A stretch of 64,000 nt of DNA from positions 434,001 through 498,000 of the forward strand of contig CAVTBY010000010.1 in assembly GCA_963733085.1 (NCBI GenBank), read 5' to 3'. The position numbers and the translations under genes are program-made. The stretch's first letter is position 1, and each line of letters begins with the position of its first letter. Positions 34,861 through 46,450 of the stretch are shown here, piece by piece. The stretch is from Desertimonas sp963733085 (lineage in GTDB: Bacteria > Actinomycetota > Acidimicrobiia > Acidimicrobiales > Ilumatobacteraceae). The notes below the pieces were generated by a model, which was given only the letters and a program-made list of their open reading frames with translations, made no database searches and was not told where the DNA came from.

Positions 34861-37173
34861 ATGACGACTTCCGGTTCGATCCTGGGGCACGCGGTACTCC
34901 GCCTGGAGGACCCGACGCTCATCACAGGCGCCGGCAAGTACCTGGACGACCTCGTCGAGCCGGGCATGTTGCACGTGGCGTTCGTCCGTTCGATGGTCGC
35001 CCACGGTGTCCTGAACGAGGTCGACGTGTCGGACGCCGAGGCGATGCCGGGGGTTCGAGCCGTCTACCACGCCGGCAACGACCTCGGACTGCCGTCGCTG
35101 CAGATGTTCCCGATGATGCCGCCCGAGCTCAATCGCCCAATGTTCTGCGCCGACCGGGTCAGGTTCGTCGGTGACATCTGCGCGGCCGTTGTCGCCGATT
35201 CGAAGGCTCAGGCGATGGATGCGGCCGAAGCCGTTGTCCTCGACATCGAACCACTGCCCGCTCTGATGACACCAGCCGCCGCGCTCGAACCGGATGCGCC
35301 GCTCCTCTTTCCTGAGCACGGATCGAACATCTGCTTCACCACAACCCACGGAGACGACGAACAGCCACTCGACGGCGCAGACGTCGTCGCTCAGGTGACG
35401 ATGGTGAGTCAGCGCCTCGCCGGCGTACCGATGGAGACGAACGGCATCCTGGCGGTACCCGACGGTGACGGATCGTTGACGTGTTGGATCTCGCATCAGA
35501 CACCGCACGCCGCTCATGGCGCGCTTGCGGCGCTGCTCGGTCTCGATCCCGAGAGCCTGCGGGTCGTGTGTCCGTGGGTGGGCGGCGGGTTCGGCCCGAA
35601 AGCGGCCGTCTACCCCGAGTACGCCATCGCCGCGAAGGCGGCGATCGACCTCGACTCGCCGATCAAGTGGGCCGAGACACGAGCAGAGGACATGATCTCG
35701 CTCGTTCACGGCCGGGACTATGTGATGGAGGCCAAGCTCGGGGTGACGTCGAGTGGTCGAATCGTCGGGTTGGAGGCAAACGTCACGGCGTCAGGTGGCG
35801 CCTACCCGGCGATCGGGGCGATCCTGCCGATGCTGACGCAAATGATGTCGGTCGGCGTCTACGACATTCCTGCCGTGAAATTCACTGCCATGACGGTGTT
35901 GACCAACAACACCACGGTCGGCGCCTACCGCGGCGCAGGCCGTCCCGAGGCGACCCAGTTGATCGAGCGCGTGCTCGACGTCGCTGCCGACATGACCGGC
36001 ATCGATCCGGCCGAGATCAGGCGGATCAACTTCATCGAGGAGTTCGACGAACCGATCACCACGCCGACGGGCGGCAACTACGACTCCGGGCGGTACGCCA
36101 AGCCCCTCGACGCGGCCCTGGCGGCGGCCGGCTACGACGACCTCCGCGCCGAACAGGAACGTCGACGCGCAGCCGGTGAAGCGAAGCAGCTCGGTGTCGG
36201 TGTCTCGACCTACGTCGAGGTGACCGCCCCCGTTGGCTTGCACCTGGAGTACGGCGCATGCGAGGTCAACGACGACGGCACGGCCACCGTCTACGCCGGC
36301 ACAAGCGCCCACGGCCAGGGACATCACACCGCGTTCGCGATGCTTGCATCAGAGGTGCTGGGCATCGCGATGGACAAGATCTCGTTGATCAATTCCGACA
36401 CCAAGACCGTGCGCAGCGGCGTTGGCACCCTCGGGTCGCGATCTCTCCAGACAGCCGGCTCGGCGATCCACCTTGCGTCGACGGAAGTACTCGACCGGGC
36501 CAAGCACATCGCCGGCAATCTCCTCGAGGCCTCCTCCGACGACATCGTCGCGGGCGACGGGGGTCTACAGGTTGCCGGAGTTCCGGCGAAGTCGGTCACC
36601 TGGGAAACGCTGGTCACCGCATCCAACGACGCGACCCAGCTGCCCGCGGGCATGGAGCCGGGTCCGCTCCGTCACGACCTCGACTTCGATGGCGGCGGCT
36701 CGACGTTCCCGTTCGGCGCCCACGTGTCGGTGGTCGAGATTGACACGGAAACCGGCGACGTCCGCCTGCTCCGCCACATCGCCGTCGATGACTGCGGCCG
36801 GATTCTCAACCCGATGCTGGTCAGAGGCCAACAACATGGCGGCATCGCTCAAGGCGCCGCCCAGGCGTTGTACGAGTGGGTGCAGTACGACGATGAAGGC
36901 AACCCACAGACGGCCACCCTGGTCGACTACCTGATGCCGTCGGCCGCCGAGCTGCCGTCGTTCGAGACCTCCAACACCGAGACCGACAGCCCGCGGAACC
37001 CACTCGGCGCCAAGGGAATCGGTGAGTCCGGAACGATTGGATCGACACCCGCAGTTCACAACGCAGTGGTCGATGCGGTCTCACACCTCGGCATCCGCCA
37101 CATCGACATGCCCTGCACTCCGGAACGCATCTGGCGGGCGATCTCCGAAGCCCGTGCGGCAACACACCGCTGA
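34861..37173 (+). CDS. Xanthine dehydrogenase/CoxL-family molybdenum subunit (form II-like), orphan
   Basis: 770-residue large subunit of the molybdenum hydroxylase family. It starts with the aldehyde oxidase a/b hammerhead domain (ITGAGKYLDDLVEPGMLHVAFVRS without break is its core; FADxxxFVGD-like CADRVRFVGDICAAV follows). Then come the Mo-pterin motifs VGGGFGPKAAVYPE, AYRGAGRPEATQLIER and the catalytic glutamate in GAKGIGESGTIG. AYRGAGR is the form II loop, not the AYxCSFR loop of true CO dehydrogenase. The FAD (CoxM) and 2Fe-2S (CoxS) genes that normally accompany it are absent on both sides. GAGGGGG precedes ATG 34861. Substrate unknown. Confidence 0.9.
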   Translation: MTTSGSILGHAVLRLEDPTLITGAGKYLDDLVEPGMLHVAFVRSMVAHGVLNEVDVSDAEAMPGVRAVYHAGNDLGLPSLQMFPMMPPELNRPMFCADRVRFVGDICAAVVADSKAQAMDAAEAVVLDIEPLPALMTPAAALEPDAPLLFPEHGSNICFTTTHGDDEQPLDGADVVAQVTMVSQRLAGVPMETNGILAVPDGDGSLTCWISHQTPHAAHGALAALLGLDPESLRVVCPWVGGGFGPKAAVYPEYAIAAKAAIDLDSPIKWAETRAEDMISLVHGRDYVMEAKLGVTSSGRIVGLEANVTASGGAYPAIGAILPMLTQMMSVGVYDIPAVKFTAMTVLTNNTTVGAYRGAGRPEATQLIERVLDVAADMTGIDPAEIRRINFIEEFDEPITTPTGGNYDSGRYAKPLDAALAAAGYDDLRAEQERRRAAGEAKQLGVGVSTYVEVTAPVGLHLEYGACEVNDDGTATVYAGTSAHGQGHHTAFAMLASEVLGIAMDKISLINSDTKTVRSGVGTLGSRSLQTAGSAIHLASTEVLDRAKHIAGNLLEASSDDIVAGDGGLQVAGVPAKSVTWETLVTASNDATQLPAGMEPGPLRHDLDFDGGGSTFPFGAHVSVVEIDTETGDVRLLRHIAVDDCGRILNPMLVRGQQHGGIAQGAAQALYEWVQYDDEGNPQTATLVDYLMPSAAELPSFETSNTETDSPRNPLGAKGIGESGTIGSTPAVHNAVVDAVSHLGIRHIDMPCTPERIWRAISEARAATHR

Positions 37174-37187
37174 CAACGCTTCCGCCA

Positions 37188-37733
37188 CTATGGCGCGCTC
37201 GTCGCGACGAACATCGAATCGCCGACGGCCAGGGCAGCGCGGAGGCGGTCGGCGGCGAGTAGCAGGGCCACGCCGATTCCGATGAGTACGAGGCCGAGGC
37301 CGGCCGCCATGAAGGCAACGCCGAAGGCGAGAACCGAGGTGAATAGCGAGGATCGAAGGAACGAGGCCGTCATGACGGTCTCGCGCGTCGGGTCGTCGCG
37401 GTCGAGCTCTGCGTAGGTCTTGCCGCCACTCGCCTCGAGGGCGTGTCCTTCGATGGCGTCGGCTTCGGCATAGGCCGTGAAGGGTCCGTCGACGTCCCAG
37501 CCCCCGAAGCGTTCGGCGTCTTCGGAGACGACGATCTTCTCGTCGGCAAGTTGGTCGCGTACGACGAACCAGGTGATGACGCCAGCGACCATGAAGATCG
37601 CCCCGGCGACGATCACCAGGATCGAGAGCACCCGGATGCTCCGAGTGCTGCGATCGGCACCATCCGTGGGCGTGGGACTGACGCCTGGGGGCGGTAGGGG
37701 TGGTGGGCTGTCAGGGACCGTCGGATTGGACAT
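37188..37733 (-). CDS. Two-to-three-helix membrane protein, unknown actinobacterial family
   Basis: 181 residues. A Pro-rich cytoplasmic start (PPPLPPPG) is followed by helix 1 (VLSILVIVAGAIFMVAGVIT), an extracytoplasmic part with GKTYAELDRDDPTRETV, and two C-terminal helices (SVLAFGVAFMAAGLGLVLIG, GVALLLAADRL). Similar proteins are common in actinobacteria and are often mislabelled as LigA dioxygenases; no catalytic motif is present. It converges with the CoxL-like gene, 14 bases apart. Confidence 0.75.
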   Translation of the reverse strand: MSNPTVPDSPPPLPPPGVSPTPTDGADRSTRSIRVLSILVIVAGAIFMVAGVITWFVVRDQLADEKIVVSEDAERFGGWDVDGPFTAYAEADAIEGHALEASGGKTYAELDRDDPTRETVMTASFLRSSLFTSVLAFGVAFMAAGLGLVLIGIGVALLLAADRLRAALAVGDSMFVATSAP

Positions 37734-37849
37734 CGCGTTCTCCTTGTCAGGGTCTCTAACCTAAGTCACCAAGTGGGTCAACTGGTTCGACCACGGTCGT
37801 GACTCAAGTGGCGCGCCCGATTGCGTGGATCACGGTCAAGGCCGAACGC

Positions 37850-38335
37850 TCAGTCCTCGGCGAACGCCTCGCGCAGCTTGGCCTCTTCCTCGTCGGAGAG
37901 GTTGGTCTCGATGAGCTCGGCGTTGAGGCCGGCGAAGGCGTCGCTGACCTTGTCCAACACGGCGTCGCTGCTCATCACGAACAGGGCCGAAGTTCCCGGC
38001 GTCACCTTGGCGCGCACCGTGGTGACGAAGTCGTCGTCGATGCCGACATCGCGCATCGCGCCCACGATGCCACCGGCGGCAGCACCAATGGCCGCTCCGA
38101 GCAAGGGGACGAAGAACAACAGGCCGAACAGCAGTCCCCAGAACGAACCGCCGAGTGCACCTGAGCCGGTGAGGCTGTGCAGCTGACGAGTCTTCGGCTT
38201 CTTGCCCCACGCCCAGCTGATCGTCGCGGCATCGTGGATCGTGATGAGACCTTGCTTCGACAGCGACTCGAGCGTGGACTCGGCTTCGTCGGCTGCAGTT
38301 GGAAAGTCGAACTTCCAAACAGTGAGTGTTGCCAT
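37850..38335 (-). CDS. DUF1269 membrane protein
   Basis: 161 residues. Ferredoxin-like start (TLTVWKFDFPTAADEAESTL) with AATISWAWGKKPKTRQL, a glycine-rich membrane hairpin (GALGGSFWGLLFGLLFFVPL, GAAIGAAAGGIVGAM) and a C-terminal half with SALFVMSSDAVLDKV. This is the DUF1269 pattern; such genes are often stress-induced but have no known activity. It follows the PAP2 gene on the same strand by about 50 bases. The DUF6325-like proteins at 53648 and 63080 share a related fold. Confidence 0.85.
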   Translation of the reverse strand: MATLTVWKFDFPTAADEAESTLESLSKQGLITIHDAATISWAWGKKPKTRQLHSLTGSGALGGSFWGLLFGLLFFVPLLGAAIGAAAGGIVGAMRDVGIDDDFVTTVRAKVTPGTSALFVMSSDAVLDKVSDAFAGLNAELIETNLSDEEEAKLREAFAED

Positions 38336-38386
38336 TGAGTTCCCCTCACGATCGTCAGGGCGTGAGCCCTACCGGATCGTACGTCA

Positions 38387-38989
38387 TCACGACGTGGCCA
38401 ACGTTGCGAGCACACCGCCGAGCAGTAGGCCAGTGCCCAGACCGGCAGTCACGTCGAGTGGATTGTGAGCTCCGACATACACCCGCCCGACCATCACGAG
38501 CATGGTGAGCACCACCGGCACCCACCACCACTCGACGGGCAGAGATGGTGCGACGACGCATCCGACTGCCGCGACGAGAATGACGTGCCCCGACGGAAAG
38601 CTTGGTCCCGAGGCCGGAACATCGCCCCCGCGCAGTACTGCACCGACCTCGCTGGTGCCGGGCCGCTGGCGGACGGTGAGGTAGTCGGCCATCTCCCTGC
38701 GGACGATCCGTTCGGTGACCAGCTTGAGCACCATCGCGGCGACCGTTCCGATCGCCACGACGAGGTCGCGGTCGACGAGGGCGACCGCCAGTCCGGCGCC
38801 GGTGCCAACGACGAGGTTGCCCAACTGCATCGGCAACCAGAGGATCGGATAGAGGAAGTCGGGTAGGCCGTTGATCGCGTGGAACACGCGGGACTCGGCC
38901 GGGCTGATCGATGGGCTGCGGGCTACCGCGATCGACAGTGAGACGATGAGCAGCCCGATGCCTGCGACGATCAGCCACCTGGGGTTCAT
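38387..38989 (-). CDS. PAP2-family membrane phosphatase
   Basis: 200-residue integral membrane phosphatidic acid phosphatase-like protein. The three active-site motifs are present: K...RP in KLVTERIVRREMADYLTVRQRP (first and last residues), PSGH in PSFPSGHVIL, and R.....H...D in GRVYVGAHNPLDV. It should hydrolyse lipid phosphates or undecaprenyl diphosphate at the outer face. ATG 38989 overlaps the stop of the kinase-like gene (ATGA). It is the last gene of the CYTH/ATPase operon. Confidence 0.88.
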   Translation of the reverse strand: MNPRWLIVAGIGLLIVSLSIAVARSPSISPAESRVFHAINGLPDFLYPILWLPMQLGNLVVGTGAGLAVALVDRDLVVAIGTVAAMVLKLVTERIVRREMADYLTVRQRPGTSEVGAVLRGGDVPASGPSFPSGHVILVAAVGCVVAPSLPVEWWWVPVVLTMLVMVGRVYVGAHNPLDVTAGLGTGLLLGGVLATLATS

Positions 38990-40464
38990 CGACCGTCGCC
39001 GGCGATCGTCACCGCTAGTTCGCTGCGCAGCGAGTCGAGCAGACCTGGCCGACCCTTCAGCGAAGTTCGAGTCGCTCCGCTGAGCGCCCACGGGTGGAGT
39101 CGATCGAACGCCTGCGCCAGCGTCGCCGGCTCGACAGCGTGAGCTGCGTTGGCGGTCGCCCGCTCGGGGCCGACGCACACGCTGGATGAGGCGAGCAGTT
39201 CGGCGACGTCGGTGGCCAGTAGCAGATCCGAGGCGGCCACTTCGCTGAAGCCGAAGTCGATCAGCCAAACATCACCGCTGTCGTCGAGGAAGACGTTCGC
39301 CAAGCGGAGGTCGCGATGGGCGATGCGATGTCGGCGCAACTCGCCCACGAGGAACCAGACGGCCGCCAGCACCTCGTCGGTGACTTCGCTCGGCTCGACG
39401 CGATCGAGCGACCTGCCATCGATCGCGTCGTAGGCAAGCACGTATCCGTTCGGCTCCGCCGTGGCGAATGCCCGAACACTCGGCGTGCGCACACCCAACG
39501 AACGGGCGACGAGCGCGACGAAGGCCTCGTGCTCGACGGCGCGACGCAGGGTGCTGAACGGTCGCTCGTCCCCGAAGTCGCGGGGCTGAAGGCGACGGTA
39601 GAGGCGAAAGAGCAGGTCGGCACTTCGTTCATCGGCACCGAGCACCTTGACGAACATCTTGGAGCCATCGGCGCCGACACCGAAGTACGGCGTGGATCCA
39701 CGGGCGTCGACGCCGGCCTGCTCGAGTTGCTGCACGGGCACTCCACCGGTGCCCAGTCCGTCGATGACGGCTCGCAACGTGGGTCGGCGCGATCGGCGCT
39801 CCGGCAGCCACCAGGACGGCGGCACCGGAGAACCAGCCGACCGCCACGGCCAGGATCGTGTCGAACGACACCGGTGAGTCGACGAACCCGGTCACCGTCA
39901 GTCCGGCGATCAAGACCCATCCCGCTCGGCGCCACCGGCGACCGAGCCACGGCGCAGCGGCGGTGAGCACCGCCGGCGACCGCAGCGATGCCGGCAGTGG
40001 AAGGGAAGCCCTCGTTCGTCAGCGGACCGAGGTCGATCGCCGATGTCGACGAGCACTCGCCCTGGATCGGTCTCGATCAGCGCGTCGAGCACGGTGACGA
40101 GCCCGGCGGCCACCAAGCCCGCGACGACAACAGTGACGAACATTCGCCACTGTCGTCCTCGGAGTATCCACCAGAGAACACCGACGAGAACGACCGCTCC
40201 AAGGATCCGTGTCCCGACGACAACCACGTCGACGATCCACGCCGGCACGGCGTCGACGCCGCGAAGGAGATCTGACATGAAGGCCACCAAGGCGTCGCCG
40301 AACAACCACTCGACGGCCAATACGACGAGTACGACCGCGGCGGCAACGACCAGGCGCAAGACATCGGCGGGGGAACGCTCGACCGGTTGATCCATCGGAA
40401 CATCGACTCGGTGATCACGCCTGAGCACGGTGACGAGCCGGGCGTGTTCGTCGGTCGCCGACAC
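38986..40464 (-). CDS. PAP2-like membrane domain fused to a kinase-like domain, three 1-base insertions
   Basis: About 491 residues after repair. The N-terminal part is hydrophobic (VVAAAVVLVVLAVEWLFG, VVVGTRILGAVVLVGVLWWI) and continues, once single extra bases near 40010, 39971 and 39793 are removed, through ERGFPSTAGIAAVAG, TAAAPWLGRRWRRAGWVLIA and GAAVLVAAGAPSRRPTLRAV. The C-terminal half is a RIO/AarF-like kinase: MFVKVLG lysine, AHRDLRLANVFLDD catalytic loop and LIDFGFSE. The three insertions sum to a codon, but the shifted region has a stop (39910), so as written the gene is broken. The GTG start at 40464 shares its G with the previous stop (TAGTG). Substrate unknown; lipid or aminoglycoside-like targets are possible. 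Confidence 0.75.
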
Positions 40465-40750
40465 TAAGCCTTGTTGTAGAGGTACGTGGGGATCTTGACT
40501 GCGTCTGCCTGGGCGGCTTCCGTCATGCGATCGTTGATGTCGCTGCCGCGAGCACCCAGGTACACCAGGCACCCGAGAATCGGCAACACGATGATGAACA
40601 ACGCCCAGAGTGCCTTGCCCCACCCCGACAAGCGACGACTTCGGATCAGGTCGCCGAACACCATGATGAACATCCAGACCCAAATGACGAAGAACGACAG
40701 CCACAGCAGCGACCAGAACACCTGGCCGGTGCCGAATTCAGCGGCGATCA

Positions 40751-40751
<1 letters not shown>
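40464..40751 (-). CDS. PLDc_N-type small membrane protein
   Basis: 95 residues with two helices (GQVFWSLLWLSFFVIWVWMF, ALWALFIIVLPILGCLVYL) around FGDLIRSRRLSGWGKA. This is the phospholipase D-nuclease N-terminal (PLDc_N) module found alone in many actinobacteria. Its first residues, MIAAEFGTGQVFWS, closely match the protein at 61105-61497, which has an added SHOCT tail. The start overlaps the ATPase stop (TGATG), so translation is coupled. Confidence 0.85.
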
Positions 40752-43476
<2,725 letters not shown>

Positions 43477-43477
<1 letters not shown>

Positions 43478-44293
43478 CACTTACCTCCGGTGCTCTGGAG
43501 CTCCGCGGCGAAGAACTCGAGTGCGGTCTTGGTCTTGGTCTGCTGCTCGGCGAGCAGGTCGATCCCGTGGTCGGTGAGGAACACACGGGTCTCCGCGGCG
43601 ACGTTGAACGCTTCTGAGGGTTCGCACTTGGTCGACAGCTCGAGGATGCGAGACCCGTCGGGGTACAACCAGAGCTCGGCAACCATGCGGCGGTCGTAGC
43701 CCTCGGGCGAGAACTTGAGTTTGAGCACGTTGATCGGTCCGAGCACGGAGAGGTCGTCCAACGTGACACCATCGGGCGCGTACGACGCGAAGAGGGCCCG
43801 CTGCTCCTTGCCGAGCAGTTTGCGAAGCGGCCGCGTGCCCCCCATCGCCTCTTTGACTGCGGCATCGTCGACTTCGGCCTTCATCGTGCCCGAACAGACG
43901 AAGCCTCCTGGCATGGCGTCGACCTCCACCCCGAAGCCCGGCGACTTGCGCACCGCCGACGGGACCTCGTCTGGGACGAGAGGGCGAATCTTCACGATCG
44001 AATCGCCGATCTTACGCTGGACTCGTCGCGCCCGTACCACGACTCCCTTCCTGTTCAGTGCCAGATCAGGCGTGTCGAAGAAGGCGACCTGCCGGAGTTG
44101 CGCATCCAGCGGGTCGATGCCGAGTTTGGCGGCAGCGGACCGGCGATTGGCATCGGGCACACTCAGCTTCAATTCGACGCTGTCCGAGCCCTTGAGCAGG
44201 CCGAGGACCTCGGCGATCTGCTCCGTCGACAGGTGGCTGTCAGTTGGTGCGGCGTTTGGCCGTCGCCTTGGTCCGCTCGGTTGCCTTGGTCAC
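43477..44293 (-). CDS. CYTH-like (triphosphate tunnel) protein, 1-base insertion
   Basis: About 271 residues after repair. The body shows the tunnel-fold strands of CYTH proteins: VELKLSVPD near the start, FFDTPDLALNRKGVVVRARR, KIRPLVPDE and WLYPDGSRILELSTKC. Relatives are labelled adenylate cyclase, but CYTH proteins often hydrolyse inorganic triphosphate or bind polyphosphate. The well-placed start, GTG 44293 after GAGGAG, reads TKATERTKATAKRRTN and then hits TGA; removing one base near 44242 continues as DSHLSTEQIAEVLGLLKG into the conserved part. Promoter P1 lies about 45 bases upstream. It is the first gene of the ATPase operon. Confidence 0.78.
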
Positions 44294-44344
44294 TCGTTTC
44301 TCCTCAGTCCGCGTTCGTCAGCCCACAGTTCGCTCCACCACCTA

Positions 44345-44394
44345 GACGGTGACGCCGATGCGGGTGGGACTGCACCACCCAGTCGAGGGTGGTG
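44345..44394 (-). promoter_or_regulatory. Promoter P1 with CCACCC-N6-GGGTGG activator site (CYTH/ATPase operon)
   Basis: The palindrome CACCACCC-N6-GGGTGGTG lies at 44373-44394. Reading leftward, 8 bp then CACCCG, then 10 bp to ACCGTC; the -10 hexamer is CACCGT, 23 bp from the palindrome. No TTGAC-type -35 box. About 45 bases of leader precede the CYTH start. Confidence 0.72.
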
Positions 44395-44405
44395 GAAGCG
44401 ATCGC

Positions 44406-44455
44406 GACTACCCGATCTGGGGTGGTCTCCGCCCACCCGCCGCGTTCGTACGGTC
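44406..44455 (+). promoter_or_regulatory. Promoter P2 with activator site (arginine deiminase operon)
   Basis: The palindrome GACTACCC-N6-GGGTGGTC lies at 44406-44427, then 8 bp, CACCCG, 10 bp and ACGGTC; the -10 hexamer is TACGGT (44449-44454), again 23 bp from the palindrome. Predicted leader about 40 bases to arcB. It is the mirror image of P1. Confidence 0.75.
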
Positions 44456-44500
44456 AAAACAAACGGATCGACGGGTGAGACGACGCAAGGAGTACGCACG

Positions 44501-45502
44501 ATGTTCAACCTGCGCAACCGCAGCTTTCTCAAGGAGATCGACTTCGAACCGCGGGAGTTGCGGCACCTGTTGCAGCTCTCCGAGGCAGTCAAGATCGCCA
44601 AGTACGCCGGCACCGAGACGAAACGGCTCGATGGCAAGGAGATCGCCTTGATCTTCGAGAAGACCTCGACACGCACGAGGTCGGCGTTCGAGGTCGCCGC
44701 CTTCGACCAGGGCGCCCACGTCACGTACCTCGACCCTTCGGGGTCGCAGTTGGGCCACAAGGAGTCGGTCGCGGACACGGCACGGGTACTCGGCCGGATG
44801 TACGACGCCATCGAGTTCCGCGGCAACAGCCAGGTCGACGTCGAGGTGCTCGCCGAGTTCGCCGGCGTCCCCGTCTACAACGGACTCACCAACGAGTGGC
44901 ACCCGACGCAGATGCTCGCCGACTTCCTCACGATGCACGAGGCGAGTGGCAAGCCGTACGACGCGCTGACCTACGCGTTCGTCGGCGACTGCCGGTTCAA
45001 CATGGGTCGATCGCTGTTGGTCACCGGCGCGCTCCTCGGGGCAGACGTCCGACTCGCCGGACCCACCTCGCTTGCCCCGCCCGACGACGTGGTCAAGATC
45101 GCCCACGACATCGCGACGCGCACCGGCGCCCAGATCACGATCACGGACGACGCCGGCGAAGCCGTGTCCGGTGCGGACTTCGTCCACACGGATGTGTGGG
45201 TGTCGATGGGTGAGTCGAAGGACGTTTGGTCAGAACGGGTCGGGCTGCTGACGCCGTATCAGGTCAATGCCGCCTTGTTGGAGAAGACCGGCAATCCGCG
45301 AGTGAAGTTCATGCACTGCCTTCCGGCATTCCACGACCCGAACACCGTCGTCGGACGGGAGATGATGGAGCACACCGGCATGAGCAGCGGTCTCGAGGTG
45401 ACCGGCGACGTCTTCGAGTCACCGGCCAGCATCGTGTTCGACCAGGCCGAGAACCGGCTGCACACGATCAAGGCCCTGCTCCTGGCGACGCTGGGCAGCT
45501 GA
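44501..45502 (+). CDS. arcB: Ornithine carbamoyltransferase (catabolic, arc operon)
   Basis: 333 residues. In this operon it should run in the catabolic direction, splitting citrulline with phosphate to ornithine and carbamoyl phosphate. Carbamoyl-phosphate motif STRTRSAFEVAAFDQG, the HPTQMLADFLT segment, FVGDCRFNMG and the ornithine-site HCLPAFHD are all present. AAGGAG precedes ATG 44501. The carbamate kinase and arginine deiminase genes follow at once, which marks it as arcB and not the biosynthetic argF. Confidence 0.93.
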   Translation: MFNLRNRSFLKEIDFEPRELRHLLQLSEAVKIAKYAGTETKRLDGKEIALIFEKTSTRTRSAFEVAAFDQGAHVTYLDPSGSQLGHKESVADTARVLGRMYDAIEFRGNSQVDVEVLAEFAGVPVYNGLTNEWHPTQMLADFLTMHEASGKPYDALTYAFVGDCRFNMGRSLLVTGALLGADVRLAGPTSLAPPDDVVKIAHDIATRTGAQITITDDAGEAVSGADFVHTDVWVSMGESKDVWSERVGLLTPYQVNAALLEKTGNPRVKFMHCLPAFHDPNTVVGREMMEHTGMSSGLEVTGDVFESPASIVFDQAENRLHTIKALLLATLGS

Positions 45503-45514
45503 GGACGCCGGCCA

Positions 45515-46450
45515 ATGCGCATCCTTGTCGCCCTCGGCGGAAACGCCCTGCTCAAGCGTGGCGAGCCGATGACCGCCGACGTGCAGCGGGCGAACATCCG
45601 CACCGCTGCGCGGGCCCTGGCCCCGGTGGCCGAACGTCACCAACTCGTGCTGTCCCACGGCAACGGCCCCCAGGTCGGTCTCCTCGCGTTGCAAGCGGCT
45701 GCCTACAAGGAGGTCGAGGCGTACCCCTTGGACGTCCTCGGCGCCCAGACGGAGGGAATGATCGGCTACCTCATCGAGCAGGAGCTCGGCAACCTGCTGC
45801 CCCCCGAGGTCCCGTTCGCCTCGATCCTCACGATGATCGAGGTCGATTCCGACGATCCGGCGTTCGCCGACCCGACCAAGTTCGTCGGACCGATCTACGA
45901 CGATGCCGCCGCCGACGCGTTGGCCGCTGAGAAGGGATGGGTCTTCAAGCGCGACGGGGAGAAGCTTCGCCGAGTCGTCCCGTCGCCGGCGCCGAAGCGG
46001 ATCTTCGAGATCCGGCCGATTCGCTGGCTGCTCGAGCACGACGTGCTCGTCATCTGCGCCGGCGGTGGAGGGATCCCGACGACCTGGGTACCCGACCAGG
46101 AACGAACGCTCGGCGGTGTCGAGGCAGTCATCGACAAAGACCTGGCGAGCGAGCTGCTCGCGCGCGAGATCGACGCCGACCTGTTCCTGATGGCCACGGA
46201 CGTCGACGGCGTCTACGAGAACTGGGGGACGGCCGACCAGCGCCGGCTCGACCGGGTGACACCCGGCGAGTTGCGCAGCCAGCCCTTCGCTGCCGGGTCG
46301 ATGGGCCCGAAGGTGGAGGCAGCTGCCCGGTTCGTCGAAGCAACCGGCAAGCACGCCGCGATCGGCGCGCTGGAGGACATCGAGAAGATCGTCGAGGGCA
46401 ACGCCGGTACGACGGTCGTCCCCGACCAGACGAGAGAGGAAGCATCATGA
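45515..46450 (+). CDS. arcC: Carbamate kinase
   Basis: 311 residues. Transfers phosphate from carbamoyl phosphate to ADP, the ATP-yielding step of arginine fermentation. N-terminal ALGGNALLKRGEPM, VLSHGNGPQVGLLALQAA, VICAGGGGIPTTW, ELLAREIDADLFLMATDVDG and the final GSMGPKVEAAARF all match the carbamate kinase/amino-acid kinase fold. It starts 12 bases after arcB and overlaps the arcA start (ATGA). Confidence 0.95.
   Translation: MRILVALGGNALLKRGEPMTADVQRANIRTAARALAPVAERHQLVLSHGNGPQVGLLALQAAAYKEVEAYPLDVLGAQTEGMIGYLIEQELGNLLPPEVPFASILTMIEVDSDDPAFADPTKFVGPIYDDAAADALAAEKGWVFKRDGEKLRRVVPSPAPKRIFEIRPIRWLLEHDVLVICAGGGGIPTTWVPDQERTLGGVEAVIDKDLASELLAREIDADLFLMATDVDGVYENWGTADQRRLDRVTPGELRSQPFAAGSMGPKVEAAARFVEATGKHAAIGALEDIEKIVEGNAGTTVVPDQTREEAS

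Noticed and set aside
33370..35709. Extension of GlnX upstream to 35709
   Set aside because: It would cover the start of the CoxL-like gene and repeat copy 3 on the opposite strand; the ATG at 34689 fits the membrane topology.
37745..37800. GGGTCAACTGG...CCACGGTCGTG as a further activator site
   Set aside because: It lacks the CCACCC/GGGTGG halves and the 6-bp spacer.
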